DNA of 26,702 nt from an uncultured Opitutia bacterium (lineage in GTDB: Bacteria; Verrucomicrobiota; Verrucomicrobiae; Opitutales; MB11C04), in contig CAJWWH010000012.1 of NCBI GenBank assembly GCA_913048545.1, positions 1-26,702 of the forward strand. Reading direction: 5' to 3'. The notes under the pieces are model-generated. The model was not told the origin of the DNA, made no database searches, and saw nothing but the letters and a program-made list of their open reading frames with translations. This document shows positions 8,455-16,670 of the stretch, one piece after another. Numbering within the stretch: position 1 is the stretch's first letter; every line of letters begins with the position of its first letter. The position numbers and the translations under genes were made by a program.

Positions 8455-11400
8455 ATGAAAAAGTCTGTGTGGTTTGCCCTTTTCGCAATGGTGCTCATTG
8501 CAATGGTGGATCTCATTATTTACCAGTGGTGGCTGCCGGATAGATTGGAGACCCAATTGAAAAATGGAATGACCGGAGGGAACCTGGAATTTCAGGATGT
8601 ACAATTGAGTTGGAGCAGTGGACGCTTGCTTGGGGGGGAGTGGAACAGTCCAAAGTGGGATTTATTTTTGGGGGAAGGTCTTTTTTCTTACTCTTCCTTT
8701 GACTGGTTGTTCGGAAAAAAATCGCGCACCAATAATTTGGAACTGCACGATTTCCGCGCGGTTGGGAAGAATGAAATGGATTTCAATTCAAGTACCCTCG
8801 ATTTCCTGAAAACTCTCAGCTACGAATCGGTTGATTTCGGGTGTGACACCATTGAAATAAGCGGAAGTCTCGAATGGGCAGAACTCACGGTTCCTTTTTC
8901 TCTTTTTGCCCGGTATTTAATTGGGGAAAAAGAAGTTAATGGAGCGATAGAGATAAGGTTGGAGGAATCTTTCCATCCCATTATCCAATTTTTTCCGCAG
9001 GAAAAAACTCTATTTCTTAAATTTGAATTGAAAAGCGACTCAAAATCGGGAAACGAGGTATTTAGGGTTTCAATAATCAATGAAAACTTGGGAGAATTAA
9101 AATATTCACGCCATGGTTCATTTGAATCCATCGGATTCAAGATGAATTCAAAAGAAGCGAATGGTGCCCAACTCAATTTTTCCGTGACTCGTAAAGATGA
9201 AAGTGAGCACTTTTCCGGTGATTGGAATGGAACCTTGTTTTCCCAAAATCTAATCGGTCAATTTCCAGTTCTATCCTTAATCAAGGGGGAGTTGGAGAGT
9301 TCGGGTGAAATCTCGTTTGATTCTTCAGTGAAGGAAATGGAGATTTCGGGAGATGCTAATTTTTCGGCGTCTTCCCTCTTTTTTCCCAAAGAGGGAATAA
9401 TTAACGGACAAATTAAGGGAAGTTCTCAATTAAAAGATAAAAACTGGTTATTTGAGAATTTTAAAATTCTTATGAAGAATCAAAATAATGAAAAACTGGA
9501 AGCCCAATTGAGTTCTCCGTTTTCAAATTTTGGTGAAATTGAGGAAATCCTTTTCCAATTGAAAGCCCTTGATGTTTCACGGTTGGAAAAACTTTTCCCC
9601 AAAGATACAAAGCTGAGCGGAAATTTAACTGGCCAGATTGGCAATGATACTTTCACTCTGTCGGCGAATCATTTACTTCTACAACAGAGTGGTGAAGATC
9701 TGGAACCGATAAAAGCGACCTTTAACATCCCGATTATCTCGCGTTTAAAGGTGAACCGGGCATTGGATTTTGAAATCGAAACCTTACCAAAATTTGAAAT
9801 GAATTCCGGTTTTCTTCCGGAAAAATCAATATTTTTCCAGCAATTAAAATTTCGGGATTTTTATCTGAATGGCCAGGTTAATAGCTCCGGTTGGTCAGTA
9901 AATGGAGGGGAGTTTAAACTTTGTGATAATAACCGGAAGGAAATTTTCAGTTTTTCAGTCAAGGATAAGTTTATATTTTATTTTAATGAGCATGAAGCCT
10001 ACTGGATGACCGGGAACCAAAAAGAAAAGGGGGTAATCTCAGTCCGGGCAAAAGGTTTTATTCCTCGGCTTTCTCTTGGTTATCAGGATTTCAGGTTTAC
10101 GGGAGAAAAGAAAGATCTTTTCGGACAGATTATTTTTGAAAACGGGAAACCGGTTTGGACATTTGAGGATGTTCGAATCTTTGGAAGCCTCAAAAATAAA
10201 ATCGCCCCGGTGATTGAAGATTTTATAATCCGAGGCGATTGGAGGTTTTATCCTTCAAGGGGAGAAGCCGGACTTTTTACCGTTGAAGACATAGAAATGG
10301 AAGTGGCGGGCGAAAAATTATTGAAAGGAGAATTATCCGTATTTCCAAATGCAGAAGGTGAGGTATCCCGAATCGTGAGTACAGATTTAAAAGTGAGTTC
10401 TTTCCTTCCCTTCTTTCAGTTATTTTCATTTCCTTCGATTGGGGATTTTAAAAATTTAAAACTCATTGTGCATCGACTTGACTGGCAGTTCGATCAAAAA
10501 ACCGAACTCATTTTGGATGGTTACATTATTGGCCCGGGACAGTCAGATTCCAGTAACCGTGAATTCGAGATTCCAGTAAAATGGACTTTTGCAAAGAAAG
10601 ATGACCAGATTTCGCATTGGTTGCAGTTAGCATATAAGAGGAATTCACGGTCCGACTTGGAAATCAGTTTTCAGCCTGAAAAAAACCTCCTTTCTTTCGA
10701 AGGAGAAAAGGTAAACCTGACGGATTTGAAAAATCTTATTGGAACTGGTTCACTTTCATTTTTGAAGGATACTATTTTGACCTCAAAATGGATGGATTCA
10801 GAAAGAAAAATAAATGCGAAATTGTATTTCAAAACTATAATACTGAACCCCAATATTGAGCTGACTGATTGCAAGGCGGATTTGAATTTACTTGAGAACA
10901 AAGTATTTTTCAAAGCAGACTTTCAGGGTTCCCCAATTGAGGGAAGTCTGAATATTAACTTTCCCGAGTTCAACTCTTCGTCGAATTTAGGATTTGATTT
11001 GCAATTATTCGGACAGGATACAAATGCGTCCGTTATTAACTCTTTCATTCCTCAGGATATTGGGTTGTCTGGTTTGATTGACTGGAAACTTGAGGCGGGT
11101 GGATTGGTTGGGGGGGAATATCAGTTCAAGATTCAGCTTGATGTAAAAGAGTTTGCAGTGGATTTATTATCACAGGCGGGAAGTTCCCCAATTGAATGGC
11201 TCAAGGAAAGAATGGAGGAGAGCCTGGGGACTTCTTTTTCATGGTCGGCTCCCCAAACGAAAATGATCGAAGCATTGAGCCTGCTTTTGGGAAATCTTTT
11301 TTTTGAAAGCGGTTCGGTTGAGATCGAGAGAACCGAATCCGGAAATTGGAAGTTTTCACAGACCGACTGGAGGGGGCCAGGTATGATTTTACTCAGTCGA

Positions 11401-11631
11401 GGTACGCTTTCACCCGAGGGTAATTTGAAAGTGAATCTTTTTCCCGGAGTGAAGAATAAATGGGCAGATTTTCTTGAGGTGGTCAATGTATTGGCCGCCG
11501 GAAAACGTCGTCAAGGGTATCGGACTTTGAAGCGGGAACCATTAGTCATTGAAGGAGACGGTAATCGGCTGACCCTTTCCAATTGGTGGAGAATGCTCGG
11601 TCAGGGTATTGGATTGGAGCCTAATGAGTGA
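8455..11631 (+). CDS. Large AsmA-like membrane-anchored envelope protein
   Basis: A 1058-residue protein with a single N-terminal membrane helix (about residues 4-23, FALFAMVLIAMVDLIIYQWW). A very long, beta-strand-rich periplasmic region follows, with alternating hydrophobic residues and recurring patterns of the kind GELESSGEISFDSSVKEMEISG and LKGELSVFPNAEGEVSRIVS. This is typical of the AsmA/YhdP/TamB group, which forms long lipid-conducting beta-grooves between inner and outer membrane. The C-terminal part (SGNWKFSQTDWRGPGMILLS, then RGTLSPEGNLKVNLFPG) resembles the conserved AsmA-like C-terminal region. No catalytic motif is visible. Assignment is by architecture and pattern, so the exact subfamily is open. 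It stands alone on the plus strand and converges with a glycosyltransferase gene only 5 bases away. Two G7 tracts are present (8632-8638 and 11110-11116 region). Confidence 0.7.
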   Translation: MKKSVWFALFAMVLIAMVDLIIYQWWLPDRLETQLKNGMTGGNLEFQDVQLSWSSGRLLGGEWNSPKWDLFLGEGLFSYSSFDWLFGKKSRTNNLELHDFRAVGKNEMDFNSSTLDFLKTLSYESVDFGCDTIEISGSLEWAELTVPFSLFARYLIGEKEVNGAIEIRLEESFHPIIQFFPQEKTLFLKFELKSDSKSGNEVFRVSIINENLGELKYSRHGSFESIGFKMNSKEANGAQLNFSVTRKDESEHFSGDWNGTLFSQNLIGQFPVLSLIKGELESSGEISFDSSVKEMEISGDANFSASSLFFPKEGIINGQIKGSSQLKDKNWLFENFKILMKNQNNEKLEAQLSSPFSNFGEIEEILFQLKALDVSRLEKLFPKDTKLSGNLTGQIGNDTFTLSANHLLLQQSGEDLEPIKATFNIPIISRLKVNRALDFEIETLPKFEMNSGFLPEKSIFFQQLKFRDFYLNGQVNSSGWSVNGGEFKLCDNNRKEIFSFSVKDKFIFYFNEHEAYWMTGNQKEKGVISVRAKGFIPRLSLGYQDFRFTGEKKDLFGQIIFENGKPVWTFEDVRIFGSLKNKIAPVIEDFIIRGDWRFYPSRGEAGLFTVEDIEMEVAGEKLLKGELSVFPNAEGEVSRIVSTDLKVSSFLPFFQLFSFPSIGDFKNLKLIVHRLDWQFDQKTELILDGYIIGPGQSDSSNREFEIPVKWTFAKKDDQISHWLQLAYKRNSRSDLEISFQPEKNLLSFEGEKVNLTDLKNLIGTGSLSFLKDTILTSKWMDSERKINAKLYFKTIILNPNIELTDCKADLNLLENKVFFKADFQGSPIEGSLNINFPEFNSSSNLGFDLQLFGQDTNASVINSFIPQDIGLSGLIDWKLEAGGLVGGEYQFKIQLDVKEFAVDLLSQAGSSPIEWLKERMEESLGTSFSWSAPQTKMIEALSLLLGNLFFESGSVEIERTESGNWKFSQTDWRGPGMILLSRGTLSPEGNLKVNLFPGVKNKWADFLEVVNVLAAGKRRQGYRTLKREPLVIEGDGNRLTLSNWWRMLGQGIGLEPNE

Positions 11632-11636
11632 GGGGT

Positions 11637-13073
11637 TCAAGTTCTGAGCAGGTTGAACCGTTCCGGAGAGAGAAAGCAATGTAGTAAGTCCTCGCCTTGG
11701 GCATATTCAAGTTGATCCCGGGGTGCATTCAATATCGAGTGATAAATTTTTCCGAGCCTTTCAACATAAGTTCTCTGGGCATAGTTTCGGGAAATGGAGT
11801 CTTTATTTTTGTCGATGATACCGGAATCAGGATTTTCTATTTTTACCTGCTTCCGGATTTCCTCCTGCGCACTTTTTGATTGGGACACAGAGTTGATGAT
11901 TTCTTCCTGAAAAGACTCATCGAGGCGGCCGAAATCAACCTGATTGTCCCGGACCATGGAACGGTAGGCAATTTCCGTGGCATTTTCGGGGATATTCTGT
12001 GCGTAATCGGTAAAGTACCGGCGAATGACCAGGGATATTTTTTCTTTAAGTGTCACCACCGATGAGAAATGGGAAAGATCGACATTCAGTCTCCCGTAAA
12101 GCTGGTTCAAATTGATTCCAAGATTGGAAAAATCCTCGGTTATTTCGGGAATATTCCGACCATATAGAAATTTCCCGAAAGTCCATGGTTCCAAAAATCC
12201 AAGCCCGAATCCCTCCGCAATACTAGTCGAGATAATTCCCCGGGCATGGTCAACCATTTCCGGGAATGAAGATTGAATGCTTTCGCCGAGACCAAAGGTA
12301 ACCGGAAGTTCCAATTCCCGGCAAAAACTTTTCCATTTTTCAAAAACTGGAGTAAAATTGGGGTTGGTTGGACCGAGACTATTGGCAAAATGTTTTCCCG
12401 GGTGCGAAGCTGCAATCAGTGCGAGTTCGCCCAAATTTTTACGCCTGACCGCACGCACAGGATAGAGGAACAAATTTTCCGGCAGTTTGTTGGAGGGTTG
12501 AATATCTCTGGCAATTTCCTGTGGCACTGAAATCGCATTCGCCAGAAGGTGGACGGTGCTTGCCTTTGCGCCAAACAATTTTTTCAGAAATGATTGATCC
12601 CGGTGATTGAGAACTGCGTAGTGAATGAATGGAGACGATGGGTAAGTGGTGGAATAGATTTCTTTGAGCACATCGAAGTTTGCCGGTCGGCCATCTTCAG
12701 CAAAATCATGGGGATGAAGAAGCATGGGACTTGATTCCTGAGCCAATAGGTCGACGGCTTTGGTAAGTGCAGGGTTTTTCCCGAGGCTGTGGTTATGAAT
12801 ATGCCAAATATCTGGTTTACCACCCAGTCCCTCCCTGGCGGCTTCTTCCATTTTCTCCTTGAGGAGCATGGGGGAAACAGAGTCAGTGGAGGATGAATAA
12901 TCAAGTCCATCCACAACTCGAACATTTTTAATGGCGTTTCCGGGATATTGCCGACCACTCAGAACCACAAACTCGGGAGAGTCTTCTGTCATGGAAAAGG
13001 ATTCGAGTGTATTCTCGATTACCCGGGTAACACCGCCGGGTTGGAGATGATAATGCACCACGGCAATTTTCAT
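11637..13073 (-). CDS. GT4-family glycosyltransferase in the glucosylglycerate cluster
   Basis: Retaining GT-B glycosyltransferase of 478 residues, probably cytoplasmic. The N-terminus MKIAVVHYHLQPGGVTRVIE is the classic GT4 acceptor-domain start with its Gly-rich loop. The donor site includes NLFLYPVRAVRRKNLGELAL (from about 200) and the E-x7-E motif EGFGLGFLE (Glu287/Glu295). A C-terminal extension of about 150 residues after the donor domain is unusual. It is the last gene of the minus-strand unit, 27 bases after gpgS. The sugar donor and acceptor cannot be read from sequence; adding a second sugar to glucosylglycerate or its phosphate, as in mannosylglucosylglycerate synthesis, is an inference from the neighbours. 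Confidence 0.8.
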   Translation of the reverse strand: MKIAVVHYHLQPGGVTRVIENTLESFSMTEDSPEFVVLSGRQYPGNAIKNVRVVDGLDYSSSTDSVSPMLLKEKMEEAAREGLGGKPDIWHIHNHSLGKNPALTKAVDLLAQESSPMLLHPHDFAEDGRPANFDVLKEIYSTTYPSSPFIHYAVLNHRDQSFLKKLFGAKASTVHLLANAISVPQEIARDIQPSNKLPENLFLYPVRAVRRKNLGELALIAASHPGKHFANSLGPTNPNFTPVFEKWKSFCRELELPVTFGLGESIQSSFPEMVDHARGIISTSIAEGFGLGFLEPWTFGKFLYGRNIPEITEDFSNLGINLNQLYGRLNVDLSHFSSVVTLKEKISLVIRRYFTDYAQNIPENATEIAYRSMVRDNQVDFGRLDESFQEEIINSVSQSKSAQEEIRKQVKIENPDSGIIDKNKDSISRNYAQRTYVERLGKIYHSILNAPRDQLEYAQGEDLLHCFLSPERFNLLRT

Positions 13074-13100
13074 GCCGCGGGATTTTGTCCGTGCCAGGGT

Positions 13101-14081
13101 TTACGAATCAACCGCCCGATTACGATATCCATCAATCTCAATCATCGGAGGCCTTTCTTCCTCGACAACTTCCTGAACGAGTTGATTGTAGGCACCATCC
13201 TCCACTTCAAACCTACGGTAGAATTTTTCCATATCCGGAACCCGGTCAATCATGCCCTGACTTTGCAGGCGGTTAATAAAAGTCTGTAAAATTCCAAAGC
13301 TCATTTTGCCCAGTGCATTGGTGGTTTGATTCCGGTGAACCCTGCGGTCAAGGTCTGTCTGGGCAAATGCGTCCAAGCCAAATTTTTCATACAAATCCAG
13401 TAAATGGGATGTCTCCACGCCATAGCCAATCGGAAAAGGAATCATTTCCAAAACTTGTCTTCTCGCGGCATATTCGCCGGATAGAGGTTGTATGATGTTG
13501 GTTAATTCAGGGTAAAACAAAGAGAACAACGGACGGATTAAGATTTCTGTAACCCTTCCGCCTCCGCTTGACCGCAGGCCGCTTGAGTAATTGAGCGGGC
13601 GGTCGTAAAAGGCTTTCACATACTGCACCTCTGCCTGCTTAATGAGCGGTGCAACCAGACCGTATACAAAGCGGGGATGAATATTGGAAATATCCGCATC
13701 GACATAGCATATGATATCACCCTTTAGCTGGTGTATGGCTTTCCACAGATTTTCCCCTTTTCCACGTTTGTCTCCCACTTCGGGTAAAATATTCGAAGCC
13801 AGATAGGTGTCCGCCCCGTAGCTCTGCGCCACTTCGAGAGTTTTATCTTTGGATCCGGAATCAATCACTGCAAACTCGTCAATCAGGGGATACCTTTCCA
13901 TTAATTCAGAGCGCAGGATCAGCACCTCTTTACCGATCGTTTTTTCCTCGTTTAAGGTGGGAATACAAAGGGAGATAGTAAGGTTTTTTTTCTCCTTTTC
14001 TTTGACCAGGTCCAGAATATCCCAAAATTCACCATGATGAAATGTATTCTTATCGAGCCATTTTTGATTGTCTGCACTCAT
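13101..14081 (-). CDS. gpgS: Glucosyl-3-phosphoglycerate synthase (GT81)
   Basis: Transfers glucose from an NDP-glucose to 3-phosphoglycerate, the first step of glucosylglycerate synthesis. The 326-residue protein has the GT-A start CIPTLNEEKTIGKEV (39-53), the nucleotide-sugar segment AVIDSGSKDKTLEVA, and the metal-binding Asp-Ala-Asp at 128-130. It then shows the GpgS-specific run SSGGGRVTEILIRPLFSLFY, QPLSGEYAARRQVLEMIPFP, GYGVETSHLLDL and the late metal-ligand histidine in RRVHR (His249). Length and order match characterised mycobacterial and other bacterial GpgS enzymes. The start overlaps the stop of the M20-like gene by 4 bases (ATGA). No glucosyl-3-phosphoglycerate phosphatase is in the window; it may be encoded elsewhere. 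Confidence 0.88.
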   Translation of the reverse strand: MSADNQKWLDKNTFHHGEFWDILDLVKEKEKKNLTISLCIPTLNEEKTIGKEVLILRSELMERYPLIDEFAVIDSGSKDKTLEVAQSYGADTYLASNILPEVGDKRGKGENLWKAIHQLKGDIICYVDADISNIHPRFVYGLVAPLIKQAEVQYVKAFYDRPLNYSSGLRSSGGGRVTEILIRPLFSLFYPELTNIIQPLSGEYAARRQVLEMIPFPIGYGVETSHLLDLYEKFGLDAFAQTDLDRRVHRNQTTNALGKMSFGILQTFINRLQSQGMIDRVPDMEKFYRRFEVEDGAYNQLVQEVVEEERPPMIEIDGYRNRAVDS

Positions 14082-15265
14082 GATTCACAAAGTCCCTGAT
14101 CGATTGCCTGAAGAAGGGTTAAGAGTTGGGCAATTCCCGCCTGCAAAGGATCAAGGAAAATTGTTTCATTAATTTCCCCTAAATTTTCCGCTTCGGTCAA
14201 TCCCAGGGTCACGCCGGAATATCCCGCCTCAATCAGAACATTCAAATCTCCCGTGCTTGGAATTACCTGCGGAGTAATTCCAATCTCATTCATGATTGAA
14301 CGCGTTGCTTTAACCAATGGGTGGGTAAACGGAATACTGCAGTTCGGTCTTCTGGCTACAATTTCTAGGTTTACTAGGATACCGTTTTCAAGGGCACATT
14401 GCTGGCATAGATCGTCCACTTTTTGTTTCAGTTCATCGAGAACCTCATCCGCCTCACTGGTAATTTCAAAGCGCAATACTCCGCGCCGTGGAGTTTTATT
14501 GTAGGTCGTTCCGCAGGTTAATCCCCCGAGCACCATTTTGGTTTTGGGTTCCTTGGGCAAGGGAATTTCAAGCAACTGGTTAACCATTCGGGTTAAATGT
14601 CCCACCGCACCAGAGGAACCAAAGCGGTTCCAGTCATAATTACTGGGTACCTCAAGCCGAATTTCTCCGCGAAGCGTGCCGAGTCCTGAATAACTTAGAC
14701 GTCCCTGAGTTGCACCTTCCACGCAAATACCCGAACGGATGGGCCGTTGTTTTGTTTCGAGGAAGTATCTTGCCCCTTCCAAATTTCCTTTACCCAAGCT
14801 TTTGGTATTGGCTAAAAGGATCAGGTCGTCCTTGAGGGTGATATCAAGCATTTTGAGCAGCTTGGGGAGTGCCACCACGGTGGCTAATCCAATTGCATTG
14901 TCGGCAATACCGGGTCCGGTAATTGAGTCTGGACCGACATTGAGAACATGCTGGGTATTGGCGTCAAAAACGGAGTCCGCATGAGCCATGACCAGAATCG
15001 AAGATCCGCCTTCCGAACCCGGTAACACAGCGGATGCATTTCCATGTTCATCTATTTCCGGATCCTCCAGACCATTTTCGCGGAATCGATCCACGGTCAG
15101 GCGGATGCGGTCGCTTTCGTTAAAGGTGGGTGCGGGAATTTCACCGAGTAATACGGCGTCGGTTAAAACAAGTTTCCTTATTTCCCGAAGTTTTTCGATT
15201 TGGGTGGGTAAATCGTTGAGTAAATTCCCGAAGTCAAATTCTTTTGAGCTGGTTTCTAACATCAT
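14078..15265 (-). CDS. M20-peptidase-like protein lacking catalytic residues
   Basis: A 395-residue protein with the M20 metallopeptidase fold. It keeps the first metal-site segment LVMAHADSVF (His95, Asp97) and the segment GPGIADNAIGLA (Asp122), the EG turn CVEGATQGRL (Glu183), and a dimerisation domain (GSSGAVGHLTRMVNQLLEIP). Where M20 enzymes have the catalytic Glu-Glu pair (usually EEG.G.L.G) this protein reads ANTKSLGKGNLEG, with Thr-Lys-Ser at 154-156. The late metal-binding His is also absent (NLGEINE, 361-367). It may be a non-hydrolytic binding protein or have a changed chemistry. The ATG at 15265 is preferred over the upstream GTG at 15301 because a GGAGG lies 6 bases before it. First gene of the minus-strand unit with gpgS. 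Confidence 0.75.
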   Translation of the reverse strand: MMLETSSKEFDFGNLLNDLPTQIEKLREIRKLVLTDAVLLGEIPAPTFNESDRIRLTVDRFRENGLEDPEIDEHGNASAVLPGSEGGSSILVMAHADSVFDANTQHVLNVGPDSITGPGIADNAIGLATVVALPKLLKMLDITLKDDLILLANTKSLGKGNLEGARYFLETKQRPIRSGICVEGATQGRLSYSGLGTLRGEIRLEVPSNYDWNRFGSSGAVGHLTRMVNQLLEIPLPKEPKTKMVLGGLTCGTTYNKTPRRGVLRFEITSEADEVLDELKQKVDDLCQQCALENGILVNLEIVARRPNCSIPFTHPLVKATRSIMNEIGITPQVIPSTGDLNVLIEAGYSGVTLGLTEAENLGEINETIFLDPLQAGIAQLLTLLQAIDQGLCES

Positions 15266-15271
15266 GTAATA

Positions 15272-15276
15272 CCTCC
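15272..15276 (-). promoter_or_regulatory. Strong ribosome binding site deciding the M20-like gene start
   Basis: GGAGG on the minus strand, 6 bases upstream of the ATG at 15265. Clear Shine-Dalgarno sequences are uncommon in this window, so this one is informative. It rules against the upstream GTG start at 15301, which would place the site inside the coding region. Confidence 0.75.
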
Positions 15277-15410
15277 GCCATAAGGAATTATTGGTGATCA
15301 CGCCACGTCAAACTTCATTTTTTGTTTTATTTGTTGAAAAAATTGCCGAGTTACTCCAAATAATGTCCTTATTACTGCGATATCATGCGAGGAATCGTGG
15401 TCCATTAATT

Positions 15411-16667
15411 ATGTCAAAAAATATTGGTTTCATTTCAACCCGTTTTGCCGGACAGGACGGAGTATCTTTAGAGAGTGCTAAATGGGCGGAAGTACTATGG
15501 GACGATCAGCATGTCAGTTTTTGGTACAGTGGGCAGAGCGACCGTAATCCGGACATCAGTTTTGTGGTCCCGGAAGCCTACTTCGGTTTTTCGGAAAACA
15601 AATGGATTAACGAACGGATTTGGGGAACCGGACAGAGGGACCGCTTTGTTTCGGACCGGATTCGGGATTTGGCTGATTATCTCAAAAGCACGCTCTATCG
15701 TTTCGTGGAGCGGTTCAATATTGATATTGTGGTCCCTCAGAATTGTCTCGCCATTCCGATGCACCTGCCTCTGGGCATTGCCTTGACTGAGTTCCTTTCC
15801 GAGACCCAAATGCCGGCCATTGCTCATCACCACGACTTCTTTTGGGAGAGAACCCGCTTTTCGGTCAACTCTGTCCCGGAGTATCTTGACATGAGTTTCC
15901 CTCCCAAGTTCCCCAACATGCGTAATGTGGTGATCAATCAGGAGGCGCAGGAACAACTTGCATTGAGGAAGGGGCTTTCCTCACTGGTGATTCCCAATGT
16001 TTTTGATTTTGATAATCCTCCCGATCATATCGACGAGTATGCTTCGGATGTACGTGAGGAACTGGGTCTGGCAGAAGACGATTTTTTTATTCTCCAACCT
16101 ACGCGGGTTGTTCCAAGAAAGGGTATTGAGCAGGCGATCAAATTAGTCAGTCTATTGAAAGACCCACGCTGCAAACTAGTCATCTCGCATGAGGCGGGAG
16201 ATGAGGGCTACGAGTATTTGGGTATGCTCGAACAGTTGGCCAATGAAGAGGGTGTGGACATGAGGGTGGTTGCAGACCGGGTAGGGGAGGTCAGGCAAAG
16301 GGATTCAGAAGGTAAAAAAATATACACATTGTGGGATCTTTATCTGCATGCTGATTTTGTCACCTACCCGAGTACTTACGAGGGATTTGGTAACGCCCTG
16401 CTTGAAGCCATTTATTTTCGTAAACCAGTGCTGATTAATCGTTATTCTATTTTTGTCCGGGATATTGAACCGAAAGGTTTCCGCTTGTTAACTATGGATG
16501 GATTCGTCACCCCCAGCCTGGCCAAAAAGGTGAAGCAAATCCTCCTCGAAGATGATCTTCGCAATGAGATTGTTAATTTTAATTATGAGGTTGCCCGTCA
16601 TTTCTATTCCTACTCGGTGGTACGAAGTAATTTACGGGCATTTATTGCCAGCTTAACCGGTTATTAA
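15411..16667 (+). CDS. Second GT4-family glycosyltransferase in the glucosylglycerate cluster
   Basis: Retaining GT-B enzyme of 418 residues. It starts MSKNIGFISTRFAGQDGVSL with a Gly-containing acceptor loop. A distinctive acceptor-side motif AIAHHHDFFWERTRF (137-150) follows. The donor domain has ILQPTRVVPRKGIEQAIKLV (227-246) and the E-x7-E motif EGFGNALLE (Glu324/Glu332). The ATG at 15411 is chosen because the preceding 40 in-frame residues from a TTG at 15291 look non-coding. It is the first gene of the plus-strand unit, 3 bases before the GH13_18 phosphorylase and divergent from the gpgS unit. The tight pairing suggests the two enzymes share a metabolite. Candidate roles are mannosylglucosylglycerate synthase or another glucosylglycerate-extending transferase; the substrate is not readable from sequence. 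Confidence 0.8.
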   Translation: MSKNIGFISTRFAGQDGVSLESAKWAEVLWDDQHVSFWYSGQSDRNPDISFVVPEAYFGFSENKWINERIWGTGQRDRFVSDRIRDLADYLKSTLYRFVERFNIDIVVPQNCLAIPMHLPLGIALTEFLSETQMPAIAHHHDFFWERTRFSVNSVPEYLDMSFPPKFPNMRNVVINQEAQEQLALRKGLSSLVIPNVFDFDNPPDHIDEYASDVREELGLAEDDFFILQPTRVVPRKGIEQAIKLVSLLKDPRCKLVISHEAGDEGYEYLGMLEQLANEEGVDMRVVADRVGEVRQRDSEGKKIYTLWDLYLHADFVTYPSTYEGFGNALLEAIYFRKPVLINRYSIFVRDIEPKGFRLLTMDGFVTPSLAKKVKQILLEDDLRNEIVNFNYEVARHFYSYSVVRSNLRAFIASLTGY

Positions 16668-16670
16668 TTT

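Noticed and set aside
8632..11116. G7 tracts in the AsmA-like gene as phase-variation switches
   Set aside because: Seven G is short for slippage, a similar tract occurs in the outer membrane factor gene (near 4788-4794), and all frames are open as read.
15294..15301. GTGATCAC palindrome in the divergent gap as an operator
   Set aside because: Only 8 bases are symmetric and the flanks do not extend it; this is expected by chance. I also found no convincing -35/-10 pair in the gap.
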